64,000 nucleotides of DNA from Candidatus Agathobaculum intestinipullorum. Lineage in GTDB: Bacteria > Bacillota > Clostridia > Oscillospirales > Butyricicoccaceae. The notes below the pieces were generated by a model. It was not told where the DNA came from. It did not search any database and worked only from the letters and a program-made list of their open reading frames with translations. Location: contig DWZQ01000029.1 of the NCBI GenBank assembly GCA_019117485.1, positions 1 to 64,000 on the forward strand, in the 5' to 3' direction. Of the stretch, positions 23,986-33,694 are shown in pieces; position 1 is the stretch's first letter, and each line of letters opens with the position of its first letter. The translations under genes were made by a program, and so were the position numbers.

Positions 23986-25359
23986 TCAATAGGCCTTATC
24001 GACTGCGGCGGTCAACACCTTAGAGGCGACCGTGCCCGCAACCGACGAGCCGCCGCCGCCGTTCTCCACCAGTACGATGAAGGCATACGGCGTGGCCTCG
24101 TCACGCAAAAAGCCGGTGAACCACGCGTTCGGCGTCTGATCCGCGCCGACTTCCGCCGTACCCGACTTCGCGCAGATGTCCATACCGGGGAAGCGGTCCT
24201 GCCCGTAGGTCTCAATGACGTTATTGTGCATCATGTCCGCGATGGTCTCCGCAGTATCCGACTCAATCAGCTTACCCGACTTGTGCGCAAAGTAGAAGCC
24301 GGTCGGCAGGCCGAAATCGGTCGTCGTGCTCTTGATTAAGCGCGGCTCAGCGGCCTTACCGCCGTTTGCAATCGCGCCCATGTAGAGCATCATATTGATG
24401 GGGCACATGGTATCCTCACCCTGACCCACACCCGCCCACGCGAGCTGGTTATCGTTACCATCAAAATTGAAATGCCCCTCCGAGGTACTGATGCCGTCGA
24501 CCTTGATCGACTCGGTAAGCCCCGCGGCGTCCGTGTATTTCTGCATGGTGTCGCCGCCCAGTTCGACCGCAAGCTGGCCGAACACACCGTTACACGAGTT
24601 GGCAAGCGCGTCCTCGATATCCTGCTCGCCGTGCGCATACGGGCAAGTGACCACGTCGCCGCCGATCTCGACCGAGCCGGTGCAGTTCCACGAACGGGTG
24701 AACAGATCGGGGATATTCTCGATCGCCGCATTGAGCGTGACAACCTTGAAGATCGATCCGGGAATCGAGTTAGCCGACAGCAGACGGTTGACGTATACAC
24801 CCTCCCACGCGGGGTCGTCGGGGTCAATATCCGGCGGGTCGGCAGGGTCGAAGGTCGGGGTGGAGACCATGCACAGGATCTCGCCCGTCTTATAGTTGTA
24901 CACGCCCACGGTGCCGCTCATACCGCCAAGCGCCTGATAGGCGATGTTGTTTAGATAGGCGTCGATCGTCAGGTACAGGCTGTTGCCCGTGCCAAGCGGC
25001 GAATACACACCGGTCAGCAGGTTATAACCGGACAGCTTATCTGCAAAGGCAGTCAGCGCGCCCGCGCCGATGTTGCCCGCCGGGTCGCCTACCGCGTGCA
25101 GCGTCGCACGACGGATATCGCTGTCCGGGTAGTAGGTGCGGTTGCCGTCCTCGTCAAGCGAGGAAAGCACGTCGCCGTCCCGGTCGAGGATGGTGCCGCC
25201 CTTGAGCTGGCCGGAGTTGCTGTATAAATGACGGTTATAGGGGTAGGAAGCCCAATCGCCGCCGTAAAGCACGATGCGCAGACAGAAAAATGCCAAACCC
25301 AGCCCCAAAAGCGCCGCGAGGATCAGGCAAAATACGCCGCGCCGTTCGATTTTCCGCAT
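23986..25359 (-). CDS. Class B penicillin-binding protein (transpeptidase)
   Basis: A 457-residue peptidoglycan transpeptidase with one N-terminal membrane anchor (about residues 9-31). The active-site motifs are SIFK (Ser202-Lys205), SCN (255-257) and KSGTAE (398-403). It crosslinks stem peptides outside the membrane. It is shorter than FtsI and lacks a PASTA domain, resembling the PbpA/PBP2-like proteins encoded with SEDS partners in Clostridia and Actinobacteria. Its ATG directly follows the stop of the FHA-SEDS gene (TAAATG), so the two form a synthase pair. Confidence 0.92.
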   Translation of the reverse strand: MRKIERRGVFCLILAALLGLGLAFFCLRIVLYGGDWASYPYNRHLYSNSGQLKGGTILDRDGDVLSSLDEDGNRTYYPDSDIRRATLHAVGDPAGNIGAGALTAFADKLSGYNLLTGVYSPLGTGNSLYLTIDAYLNNIAYQALGGMSGTVGVYNYKTGEILCMVSTPTFDPADPPDIDPDDPAWEGVYVNRLLSANSIPGSIFKVVTLNAAIENIPDLFTRSWNCTGSVEIGGDVVTCPYAHGEQDIEDALANSCNGVFGQLAVELGGDTMQKYTDAAGLTESIKVDGISTSEGHFNFDGNDNQLAWAGVGQGEDTMCPINMMLYMGAIANGGKAAEPRLIKSTTTDFGLPTGFYFAHKSGKLIESDTAETIADMMHNNVIETYGQDRFPGMDICAKSGTAEVGADQTPNAWFTGFLRDEATPYAFIVLVENGGGGSSVAGTVASKVLTAAVDKAY

Positions 25360-27111
25360 TTAGTCCACCTCCCCGCGCAATTCGCGCCGCGAGGGCAGCT
25401 TGACCGCAAAGGACGCATTCTGCCGTGTGTCGGTTGCCTTGAGGAAGGCCAGCATCCCCCATGCCGACAGCATGGACGAGCCGCCATTGGACACAAAAGG
25501 CAGGGTAACGCCGGTAAACGGCAGGATATCGACCGCACCGAACACGTTCAGGCAGGTCTGGAACACCAGCAGGCTGGTGGCGGCGCAGGCCGCGATCGTG
25601 TAGAAACTCGACCGTCCCGCGCGGCACGCACGCACCGCGAACACCGCCAGCGTGATGATACACAGGATAGTCAGGACGGCAATCACCAGTCCCCATTCTT
25701 CACACAGCATGCCGAAAACAATATCGGTGTCCGCTGCGGCAAGGCCAGCCAGCCAGCCCTTGCCCGCGCCCACGCCGATCATGCCGCCCGAGGCGGCCGC
25801 GGTCAGCGTATGGGTCTGCTGGAAGCCCGCGCCATACACGTCCTCCCAGATATGTCCCCACGAGGAGAAACGCGCCGCGACGTGCGGCTTGACCGTCAGA
25901 AGCAGCATGCCGCCGGCAAAGCAGCCGCCGCAGATCAGGCCGAGGGTGGCAAAATCGCCCGAACGCAGAAATGCGATCACAAGGAACGTGACAAAGAACA
26001 CCAGCGCCGTGCCGAAGTCGTTTTGCAGCGCAAGGCACGCGCCGCATACACCGGTCAGGCCGATGAACATCCACAGGTTGCGTTTGTTGAACAGACGGTC
26101 CAGCGTCGCCGCGCCCGCAAAGATATAGCATATCTTGGCCAGCTCCGAGGTTTGCAATGATAGCGGCCCGAGCCGCAGCCATGCCTTGGCGCCGCCTTGG
26201 CTGGAACCGATCAGCAGCGTGATCACCAGCAGGCCGACAGCGGCAGCGGCCATGAACCAACGCACCTTCTGGGCGCGCGTCAGGTCGCGCAGGAAGAAGC
26301 CGATAATCAGGAACACAGCAAGCCCCATCAGGATGGACACCAGCTGCTTTGGCATTTCCTCCGGCACCTTGGAGCCGGTCACCGCCAGCGACAACGTACA
26401 CAGGAAAAAGGCGATCGTCTCCATCTCAAAGCCGATGCGCCGGAACGAACGCAGGATGATAAAATAACCCCAACAGACAATCGTCAGCACCAGATAGGTC
26501 AGCGGGATGGTAACCGTGGCCTCGTCACCCGCGGCGACGATCAGCTGCAGGGCGGTCAACACCTGAAACAGCGTCAGCAGCACAAGCGAACCCCACATCC
26601 CCGCCGGGCGGCCCTCCATACGGCGCTCGGCCAGCTGCTCGCGCTTTTCCTCAGCCGAGATGGGCACCAGCATGGTCGGGATACCGCCAAAGGCAACCGT
26701 ATCGCCATCCTCGACGACCGCGTATTCGTCCACCGGAAGGTCGTTTACCGTCACGCCCCCTTTGGAGGCGAGGTCGTACACCGTCCAGCTGCCGTCGTCC
26801 TCCCGGATGAGCGCGGCATGCTGCCGCGACACCGAAGGATACTCCAGCTGCACATCGCAGGCAGGCGCACGGCCGATGATGTTCTCCCAATGCGTGATGG
26901 GCAGGCGCACGCCGTTCGCCATCGCCAGATAGCCCCAAACCTCGTCCGGGTGCTTGACCTTCCACAGCGAACGGATCGCGCCGACCAAAATCATCAACGC
27001 AAGAATGGGGAACACAAACCGGACGACCGTCGTATACCATGCGCCGACCAGCGGATTTTCAGCCAGAAACCCCGTGATCGTGTCCAGCAGGCGCTGTAAA
27101 GCGTCGGTCAT
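25360..27111 (-). CDS. FHA domain fused to SEDS (FtsW/RodA) glycosyltransferase
   Basis: A 583-residue fusion. One membrane helix comes first (about 28-46), then an FHA domain (about 70-148; IIGRAPACDVQL, SVSRQHAALI, GGVTVNDL) that should bind phosphothreonine in the cytoplasm. The SEDS domain follows with about ten helices (GGAKAWLRLGPLSLQTSELA, ALQNDFGTALVFF, LPFVSNGGSSML). SEDS proteins polymerise glycan strands with a class B PBP, which is the next gene. The fusion suggests control by Ser/Thr kinase signalling. The promoter has an extended -10 (TGCTATAAT), and GAAAGGAGG precedes the start. Confidence 0.92.
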   Translation of the reverse strand: MTDALQRLLDTITGFLAENPLVGAWYTTVVRFVFPILALMILVGAIRSLWKVKHPDEVWGYLAMANGVRLPITHWENIIGRAPACDVQLEYPSVSRQHAALIREDDGSWTVYDLASKGGVTVNDLPVDEYAVVEDGDTVAFGGIPTMLVPISAEEKREQLAERRMEGRPAGMWGSLVLLTLFQVLTALQLIVAAGDEATVTIPLTYLVLTIVCWGYFIILRSFRRIGFEMETIAFFLCTLSLAVTGSKVPEEMPKQLVSILMGLAVFLIIGFFLRDLTRAQKVRWFMAAAAVGLLVITLLIGSSQGGAKAWLRLGPLSLQTSELAKICYIFAGAATLDRLFNKRNLWMFIGLTGVCGACLALQNDFGTALVFFVTFLVIAFLRSGDFATLGLICGGCFAGGMLLLTVKPHVAARFSSWGHIWEDVYGAGFQQTHTLTAAASGGMIGVGAGKGWLAGLAAADTDIVFGMLCEEWGLVIAVLTILCIITLAVFAVRACRAGRSSFYTIAACAATSLLVFQTCLNVFGAVDILPFTGVTLPFVSNGGSSMLSAWGMLAFLKATDTRQNASFAVKLPSRRELRGEVD

Positions 27112-27259
27112 GTTGATGTTCCTCCTTTCAAAATTCCTATTCTTTAACCTTTATATTATAGCACAGCTTGTCAAGCACCCGATGAACAAACCGTGACACC
27201 CGCCGTAAATCGCGCTTGACAGCCCATTATCCGCGTGGTAGACTAAAACCCTAAGACGA

Positions 27260-27475
27260 TAGCGACAAACGAAGTTTGCAGGAAAAAGCCGCATGGCTTG
27301 CCGAAGGAGCAAAACTCTCAGGCGTCCGGTTTGCCGGATGGGGACTGTAAATGGATGTGACTCTGGAGAACGTCCCGCAGGGGGCTGCCGAAGGTGCAAC
27401 GCGCGCGGTCAGGGCAAACCGGCCGCAAGCCAATCTCTCAGGCAAAAGGACAGAGGGTAAGCCACAGCGCAGGGC
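27260..27475 (+). ncRNA. Tandem glycine riboswitch
   Basis: Two glycine aptamers lie in series. The first shows GCCGAAGGAGCAA and CTCTCAGGC (about 27299-27323). The second shows GCCGAAGGTGCAA and CTCTCAGGCAAAAGGACAGA (about 27387-27455). Such tandem aptamers sense glycine. A terminator follows about 50 nt later, so this is probably an ON or OFF switch acting by transcription termination on the symporter gene. The outer ends are approximate. Confidence 0.92.
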
Positions 27476-27522
27476 GGCGCTTTTTTGCGCTTGCCATGCG
27501 GTATGGCCGTTCTTTCAGGGTC

Positions 27523-27551
27523 AGGCCCCACAGGGGGACTGGCCTTTTTTT
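27523..27551 (+). terminator. Terminator of the riboswitch expression platform
   Basis: AGGCC (27523-27527) pairs with GGCCT (27541-27545), with an inner CCCC/GGGG, followed by seven T, 37 nt before the symporter start. Confidence 0.75.
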
Positions 27552-27587
27552 GTTTGCCGCCAAACAAAGAAATGGGGTTAAAGAGAA

Positions 27588-28961
27588 ATGTCAATGGATC
27601 AACTGGCCGATCTTGTCTCCAAGATCAGCGACGTCGTGTGGAACAGCGTGCTGCTGTACCTGCTGGTCGGCACGGGCGTCATCTTCACCATCCGCACACG
27701 CTTTGTGCAGGTGCGTAAATTCGGCGCGGGCTGGAAGCGGCTGTTCGGCAACTTCTCGCTGAGGGGCGAAAAGGCGGGCAAGGACGGCATGAGCCCGTTC
27801 CAGGCGCTTACCACCGCGATTGCGGCGCAGGTGGGTACAGGCAACATCGCGGGCGCGGCGACCGCGCTCTACAATGGCGGCCCGGGCGCCATCTTCTGGA
27901 TGTGGCTTTCCGCCTTCCTCGGTATGTCCACCATCTACGGCGAGGCCGTGCTCGCGCAGAAGTATAAGACGGTCGATGCGTCCGGTCACGTCACCGGCGG
28001 CCCGATTTATTACATCAAGGCGCGTTTTCAGGGCGGCTTTGGCAAGTTCCTTGCCGTGTTCTTCTCGCTGGCGATCATCTTCGCGCTGGGCTTTACCGGC
28101 AACATGGTGCAGGCGAACTCCATCAGCGAAGCATTCCAGAACGCATTCGGTGTGGACAAGCGCATCATCGGCGTGCTGTGCGCAGTGATCGCGGCGTTCA
28201 TCTTCCTCGGCGGTGTAAGCCGCATCGCGGCGTTCACCGAAAAGGTCGTGCCGATTATGGCGGGCTTCTACATGATTGGCTGCATTGTCATCCTGTGCAT
28301 CAACCACGCGGCAATCATCCCGGCGCTGCGCTCGATTTTTGTTGCGGCGTTTGACCCGCAGGCCATCCTCGGCGGCGCGATCGGCATTACCGTGCGCGAA
28401 GCCATGCGCTACGGCGTGGCGCGCGGCCTGTTCTCCAACGAGGCAGGTATGGGTTCTACCCCGCATGCGCACGCGCTGGCCAAGGTGGAAAAGCCGCAGG
28501 ATCAGGGCGAAATCGCCATCGTTTCCGTTTTTATCGACACCTTTGTTGTGCTGACACTGACCGCGCTGGTCATCCTGACCTCGGGCCAGCTGCAGGCCGG
28601 CGTGCCCGGTGGGCTGGAAGGCACGGCGCTGGCACAGGCTGCATTTAACGCGGCGCTCGGTTCGTTCGGCAATGCATTTGTCGCAATCTGCATGCTGTTC
28701 TTCGCGTTCTCGACCATTATCGGCTGGTATTTCTTCGGTGAGACCAATGTCAAGGCGCTGTTCGGCCAGCATGCCACCAAAATCTACGCTGCAATCGTCG
28801 TGGTGTGCATCATCATCGGTTCCGCGCTCAAGGTCAGCCTGGTCTGGAACCTGTCCGACCTGTTCAATGGCCTGATGGTTTTCCCCAACCTGATCGCGCT
28901 GCTGTTCCTGTCCGGCATCGTTGCGCGCGCGGCGCACGGCGAGGACATTATGAAAAAATAA
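27588..28961 (+). CDS. Alanine/glycine:cation symporter (AGCS family)
   Basis: A 457-residue sodium- or proton-coupled amino acid carrier with about 11 helices. Family marks are TAIAAQVGTGNIAGAATAL near the ion site and GLFSNEAGMGSTPHAHALA. The glycine riboswitch upstream points to glycine, and probably alanine, as substrate. ATG at 27588 has only a loose ribosome site; ATG at 27594 is an alternative. A strong terminator follows. Confidence 0.93.
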   Translation: MSMDQLADLVSKISDVVWNSVLLYLLVGTGVIFTIRTRFVQVRKFGAGWKRLFGNFSLRGEKAGKDGMSPFQALTTAIAAQVGTGNIAGAATALYNGGPGAIFWMWLSAFLGMSTIYGEAVLAQKYKTVDASGHVTGGPIYYIKARFQGGFGKFLAVFFSLAIIFALGFTGNMVQANSISEAFQNAFGVDKRIIGVLCAVIAAFIFLGGVSRIAAFTEKVVPIMAGFYMIGCIVILCINHAAIIPALRSIFVAAFDPQAILGGAIGITVREAMRYGVARGLFSNEAGMGSTPHAHALAKVEKPQDQGEIAIVSVFIDTFVVLTLTALVILTSGQLQAGVPGGLEGTALAQAAFNAALGSFGNAFVAICMLFFAFSTIIGWYFFGETNVKALFGQHATKIYAAIVVVCIIIGSALKVSLVWNLSDLFNGLMVFPNLIALLFLSGIVARAAHGEDIMKK

Positions 28962-28972
28962 CCATATCTATG

Positions 28973-29000
28973 AAAACAGGCCGCAAAAGCGGCCTGTTTT
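28973..29000 (+). terminator. Terminator after the AGCS symporter gene
   Basis: AAAACAGGCCGC pairs perfectly with GCGGCCTGTTTT around AAAA. Confidence 0.92.
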
Positions 29001-29019
29001 CTTTACGGCATGGGTTGGT

Positions 29020-29047
29020 TTGACAAAACCCACCTATCGGGTATAAT
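29020..29047 (+). promoter_or_regulatory. Promoter of brnQ
   Basis: TTGACA (29020-29025) and TATAAT (29042-29047), both perfect, with a 16-bp spacer. Confidence 0.8.
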
Positions 29048-29076
29048 AAGGGGTATCACAGAAGGGGGCACTTTTT

Positions 29077-30378
29077 ATGCAAAAGCTGCACGGCAAAAAC
29101 CTGCTGCTCGTTGGGTTTACGCTGTTTTCCATGTTTTTCGGGGCAGGTAACCTGATCTTCCCGCCCTTCCTCGGTGCAACGGCTGGCACGTCCGCATGGC
29201 CCGCGTTTGCCGGCTTTGCCATGAGCGCCATCGGACTGCCCGTGCTGGGTGTGATCGCAGTTGCCAAGGCAGGCGGGCTGTCTACCCTTGCTGGACGGGT
29301 ACACCCGCGCTTTGCAGCGGTGTTCACCTTGCTGATTTACCTGTCCATCGGCCCGTGCCTTGCCATCCCGCGCACAGCGAGCACCTCTTTCGAGATGTTC
29401 ACACCGCTGATCGGTGGCGGCGCTGCAAAACAGGCAGCCTATTCGGCCGTATTTTTCGCCATCGCGTTCCTGATTGCGCTGCGCCCGGACAAGCTGACCG
29501 ACCGGTTGGGCAAAATCCTGTGCCCAACCCTCATTACACTGATCGTCGTGCTGTTTGCAGGCTGCCTGATGCATCCGGTTGCGGCGCACTACGGCGCGGT
29601 GCAGCCGGCCTATACCTCACTGCCCGCTGCGGCAGGCTTCTTAAACGGCTATCAGACGATGGATACGATCGCAGCGCTCAACTTCGGCGCGATCATTGCG
29701 CTCAACATCCGGGCGAAAGGCATTGACGAGGACAGGCAGGTTGTGCGCGGCACAATCCACGCAGGCTGGATTGCGGGCGCACTGCTGCTTGCCATCTATG
29801 CGATGCTGACGCACGCAGGCGCGTTGGCAGGCGCGGCGCTCCCAATCGGTGAATCGGGCGCGAACACGCTCTCTGCGCTGACCTATGCGCTGTTCGGCAT
29901 GCCCGGCCGCGTACTGCTCGCCGCTATCTTTCTGATCGCCTGCCTGAACACCTGCATCGGCCTGATTTCCTGCGTCAGCGACTATTTCCATGGCCTGTTT
30001 CCGCGCGTATCTTACCGGGCGTTTGCGGCATTCTTCTCGCTGGCCAGCATGGTCGTATCCAACATCGGCCTTGCTGGCATCATCCGCCTATCGACACCGG
30101 TACTCAACGCCATCTATCCGGCGGCAATCGTGCTGATCGCATTGTCATTTGTGCCGCAGCTTGCTTCGTTCCCACTGGTCTATCCGCTTGCCGTCGGCCT
30201 GACCTGCGTGCAGAGCGTGACCGAAGCACTTGGCAACACCGGCCTTTCCGTCCCGTTCTGGACAGATACGGTCGCTGCCCTGCCATTAACCGCTGCGGGC
30301 TTCGGCTGGCTTCTGCCCGCGCTGGCCGGACTGTTGCTCGGCCTACTGCTATCCCGCCGCAAACCGCAAGCCGCCTGA
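29077..30378 (+). CDS. brnQ: Branched-chain amino acid transporter, carrier II
   Basis: A 433-residue LIVCS-family symporter with about 12 helices, importing Leu, Ile and Val with Na+ or H+. Family marks are FSMFFGAGNLIFPPFLG at the start, GPCLAIPRTASTSFEM and NGYQTMDTIAALNFGAIIA. GAAGGGGG precedes ATG at 29077. It is a single gene with a perfect promoter and its own terminator. Confidence 0.95.
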   Translation: MQKLHGKNLLLVGFTLFSMFFGAGNLIFPPFLGATAGTSAWPAFAGFAMSAIGLPVLGVIAVAKAGGLSTLAGRVHPRFAAVFTLLIYLSIGPCLAIPRTASTSFEMFTPLIGGGAAKQAAYSAVFFAIAFLIALRPDKLTDRLGKILCPTLITLIVVLFAGCLMHPVAAHYGAVQPAYTSLPAAAGFLNGYQTMDTIAALNFGAIIALNIRAKGIDEDRQVVRGTIHAGWIAGALLLAIYAMLTHAGALAGAALPIGESGANTLSALTYALFGMPGRVLLAAIFLIACLNTCIGLISCVSDYFHGLFPRVSYRAFAAFFSLASMVVSNIGLAGIIRLSTPVLNAIYPAAIVLIALSFVPQLASFPLVYPLAVGLTCVQSVTEALGNTGLSVPFWTDTVAALPLTAAGFGWLLPALAGLLLGLLLSRRKPQAA

Positions 30379-30380
30379 AC

Positions 30381-30409
30381 AAAAAGGACGCTGTACGGCG
30401 TCCTTTTTT
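30381..30409 (+). terminator. Terminator after brnQ
   Basis: GGACGC pairs with GCGTCC, flanked by an A run and six T. Confidence 0.88.
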
Positions 30410-30503
30410 GTTGCCTTCTTTTCCCGGGAAAAGTTGTGCCGTCACTTTCTACAAGAAGCAGCCGTCAAATTGTTAATAATCTGTAATGATTGACAAAGGA
30501 CAG

Positions 30504-30532
30504 TTGACCTATGCACCCTGACATCGTACAAT
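30504..30532 (+). promoter_or_regulatory. Promoter of the CBS-domain gene
   Basis: TTGACC (30504-30509) and TACAAT (30527-30532) with a 17-bp spacer. Confidence 0.65.
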
Positions 30533-30561
30533 ATAGATAGAAGCCGCAAGGAGGGCATGCG

Positions 30562-30969
30562 ATGAATATTTCTTTTTTCCTCAAACCGAAAGGGGAAGTC
30601 TCGTACTTATTTGAGGACCGTCCGGTGCGGGCGGCGCTTGACGATATGATGGAAAGCGGTTTTACCGCCATCCCGGTGATCGACGCCAAGGGGCGTTACA
30701 CCGGCACAATCACCGAGGGCGATTTTTTGCGTCTGTTGCTCAGCCGCACCTCCGACCAGCTGGACCGGCTGACGGTAGGACAGGTTGAGCGCCGCATCCG
30801 ACACCGCTCGGTCGGCATTGACGCGCGCATGGAGGATCTGATCGAATTGGTCATGGCGCAAAACTTTGTGCCCGTGACCGATGGCCGCGGCATGTTCTGC
30901 GGCATCATCACCCGTCGGGACGTAATCCAATTCCTGCGCGACTCGCGCGACAAGGCCATGAAACGCTGA
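30562..30969 (+). CDS. Stand-alone CBS-domain protein
   Basis: A 135-residue soluble protein made of one CBS pair (about 8-62 and 75-130; MMESGFTAIPVIDAKGRYTG, AQNFVPVTDGRGMFCGIITR). CBS pairs bind adenosine nucleotides such as AMP or c-di-AMP. Similar short proteins (YkuL-like) occur throughout Firmicutes with unclear partners. CAAGGAGGG lies before ATG at 30562. It is a single gene. Confidence 0.88.
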   Translation: MNISFFLKPKGEVSYLFEDRPVRAALDDMMESGFTAIPVIDAKGRYTGTITEGDFLRLLLSRTSDQLDRLTVGQVERRIRHRSVGIDARMEDLIELVMAQNFVPVTDGRGMFCGIITRRDVIQFLRDSRDKAMKR

Positions 30970-30983
30970 GAAAACAAGCACAC

Positions 30984-31014
30984 AAAAGCCGCCCGGCATT
31001 GCCGGACGGCTTTT
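30984..31014. terminator. Bidirectional terminator between CBS and SLH genes
   Basis: AAAAGCCGCCCGGC pairs with GCCGGACGGCTTTT, with one mismatch, around ATT. Confidence 0.85.
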
Positions 31015-31031
31015 GCTTTTGTATGGTCGCA

Positions 31032-33611
31032 TCAGTTCATCTGTACACGCTCGCGCACCGAGCCGGTCACCGACAGCGACAGCGACTGGGTGGAATACCC
31101 CGAGCATGCCACCTGCGCGGTATAAGTACCGCGGCGCAGGCTGAACGAAGCCGTGCCATCCGCGCCGGTATTGACGCTCTTGCCGCCAATCGTGACGACT
31201 GCGCCGGACAACGGCGCACCGTAGGCATTGGTCACAACAATCTGCACGGTTTCCAGAATTTCACCCGTCAGCTTGACTGTCTGGGAGGAATTCATATTCA
31301 CAGTGGCGGAAACCGGGGTGACAAAACGGCTATGCGTTGCGGTTACGGTATAGCTGCCACGCTTGACGTATACGGTTGCGGTGCCGTCGGCCTCGGTCGT
31401 AGCGGTCTGCACCGTGCTGCCGGCCGAGCCGCTGGTCGGAGCAAATGTAACCGTCGCGCCCTGAATCGGTGCGCCAAGGTCGTCAACCACGCTGGCCGAC
31501 AACGCATAGGTGGTCACATAATTGACGCGCAGCACCGGGTCCTCACCGGTGGACATGACAAAGGTAAAGTCTACATAGGAATCGTTATTCCCTTTGATAT
31601 CGGCCACGGCGGCCTTGTTGATCGTAACCGTATTGTCGCTGACCTTGTACTGCCAGCCTTCCTCGAGCTGTTCGCCCTTTGCACGGATATATTGCAGCTC
31701 CGCGCCGTCGACCGTGTTGAGCGTGACCACGATATCCGCGTGGCCGCCCGAACTGGTGTTGGAATCAAAATCGACCGAATCCGGCGCAACCGCATTGACC
31801 GGTGTGCTGTCCGATACGGTAATATTGCAGGTAAACGACGCACCCTTAGAGGGGATAAACGTCAGCGTATAGGTGCCGGTAGCGCGCTGGTTGATCGTCC
31901 TGCGCCGCAGCGTAAATTCACCGGTGCGGGTATCGTAATCGTAATCCGTGCCGCTTTCCAGCAATGTGCTGCCGAGTTTTACCTGATCCAGCCATGTATT
32001 CGTCGGCATCGTGACATGCAGCAATACATCGCCGTAGTTGGCGGAACCGTTGTATTTATCAAAATACGCCTGCGTCGGGCTGACCGTACCGACAGCAGAA
32101 TTGCCGACCAGCAGCTGGAATGTCGCCTTGGAGTTGTCGCGGAACAGCAGCTCGGCAGTATAGGTGCCAGCCTTGAGGCTGACCAGATAATCCTTATAAA
32201 GCCGGATGCCGCTTTTGCTCGTCAGCAGATCATAGTCGGTGCCCTGACTCAGGACAGTGCCGTCCACGCTCAGGCGCACCAAATCCTCCGGATCAGCATT
32301 GAAAGTGAAATCGGTATAGCGCGCGATCGCGTCCTGATCATTGATATCGACCGAAAGCGCTGACGGGGACACGGAAACCGTCGTCGTGGGGGCGACCGTG
32401 CGGCCCGCGATCACCGCGGTGATACCCTTTGCCAGTTCATACGAGGCAGGCTGCATGACCAGTTCGCAACCATCCACGTTAATCAGCGCAGACTGCACCG
32501 AACCGCCGCCCGCAACCGTGGTCGCGCCGTTGGCGGTCAGTTCGCTGATCGAGGTGCTGCCTGTGGTCAGGATGTAGCTTTCGCCCACGGTCGACAAATC
32601 CCAGACCGCAGCGTCCAACGTCAGCGACATCTCATCGCCCGTCATTTCCACATCGGCAAAGCCGCCCGCCGAGGCGGACAGACCGGATTCGGTCAACGCC
32701 GCAGAGGTCTGCACGGTCGTCGTGCCGATATTGGTGCTGCCCGTACACATAATCTGCGGGGTCATGTCGATAGGGTTGGAAACATACAGGTGCAGCGCCG
32801 TCACACTGTCAAGCGTGACATTACCGCCCGATACGATGATATTGCCCTTGACGTTGACGTTGCGCAGCGTCACGCTGCCCGTGCCCACGCCTTCGGTGAT
32901 GAACAGGTGGCCGTCTACCGTCACGTCGGACAGCGTGCAGGCTTCCGAAATCGTCACATTATCCGTGTCGCTGTTCATATCGCCGCCCATGTAGGACTTA
33001 CCCGCGGTGTTGAGTGACGTGCCGAGGAAATAATACAAAATCTTGGCGATCTCACCGCGCTTGAGACTGCCCTTTGGCTGGAACGTGCCGTCCGTATAGC
33101 CGTTGATATAGCCCAGATTGACCGCCTCGGCCACATAGGCTTGGGCGTAATCGCTGATATTATTCCGGTCAGTGAAAGAGCTCAGCGTGGACAGGCTGGC
33201 CGACGGCGTATACTTGTGCAGACGGCCGAGGATGGTTGCGGCCTGCTCACGCGTCAGCGTGCCCTCCGGGTCCATCTTGTTGTTGCCCACGCCGTTGATG
33301 TAACCGTATTTGACAGCGGTCTGTACGGTTTCATAATACAGCGAATTGGAGGGGACATCGCTAAAGCTGATGTTCGTGGTTTCGGTAAAGCCGAACGCGC
33401 GGTTGACATAGCGCATGAATTCCCAGCGCTCGATGGCCTGATTGGGCGTGTATTCGCCGGTCGTGCTCGACGGCTTGATAACGCCCAAGTCCTCCATTTC
33501 AAGCAGGTAGGGCTTGGCCCAGTGATTTTCGATATCCGAAACGGCCAGCGCCGTGGGCAGAGTGCTTGTCAGCATCGCAGCGGCCAGCACGGCGGACAGG
33601 AGTTTTTTCAC
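31032..33611 (-). CDS. SLH-domain cell-surface protein with repeat domains
   Basis: A protein of about 859 residues. A signal peptide (LLSAVLAAAMLTSTLPTALA) is followed by three SLH domains (about 25-200; HWAKPYLLEMEDLGVI, TLTREQAATILGRLH, YAQAYVAEAVNLGYINGY) that hold it to the pyruvylated wall polymer. Next come a beta-helix-like Val/Thr-rich part, three X2/Ig-like modules of about 100 residues (each with a DY-rich strand and GTYT), and two C-terminal carboxypeptidase-regulatory-like repeats (GAPIQGATVTF, GAPLSGAVVTIGG). I prefer GTG at 33611, with AGAGGTGAT ahead, over GTG at 33620. It is probably an S-layer-associated or adhesin-like protein. Confidence 0.88.
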   Translation of the reverse strand: MKKLLSAVLAAAMLTSTLPTALAVSDIENHWAKPYLLEMEDLGVIKPSSTTGEYTPNQAIERWEFMRYVNRAFGFTETTNISFSDVPSNSLYYETVQTAVKYGYINGVGNNKMDPEGTLTREQAATILGRLHKYTPSASLSTLSSFTDRNNISDYAQAYVAEAVNLGYINGYTDGTFQPKGSLKRGEIAKILYYFLGTSLNTAGKSYMGGDMNSDTDNVTISEACTLSDVTVDGHLFITEGVGTGSVTLRNVNVKGNIIVSGGNVTLDSVTALHLYVSNPIDMTPQIMCTGSTNIGTTTVQTSAALTESGLSASAGGFADVEMTGDEMSLTLDAAVWDLSTVGESYILTTGSTSISELTANGATTVAGGGSVQSALINVDGCELVMQPASYELAKGITAVIAGRTVAPTTTVSVSPSALSVDINDQDAIARYTDFTFNADPEDLVRLSVDGTVLSQGTDYDLLTSKSGIRLYKDYLVSLKAGTYTAELLFRDNSKATFQLLVGNSAVGTVSPTQAYFDKYNGSANYGDVLLHVTMPTNTWLDQVKLGSTLLESGTDYDYDTRTGEFTLRRRTINQRATGTYTLTFIPSKGASFTCNITVSDSTPVNAVAPDSVDFDSNTSSGGHADIVVTLNTVDGAELQYIRAKGEQLEEGWQYKVSDNTVTINKAAVADIKGNNDSYVDFTFVMSTGEDPVLRVNYVTTYALSASVVDDLGAPIQGATVTFAPTSGSAGSTVQTATTEADGTATVYVKRGSYTVTATHSRFVTPVSATVNMNSSQTVKLTGEILETVQIVVTNAYGAPLSGAVVTIGGKSVNTGADGTASFSLRRGTYTAQVACSGYSTQSLSLSVTGSVRERVQMN

Positions 33612-33694
33612 AAGGATCACCTCTATTGGAATGATTACCCCTATTTTACCATTGATTCGACGTTTTGTGTACTGTTATTTTCGGGTAATGCAGA

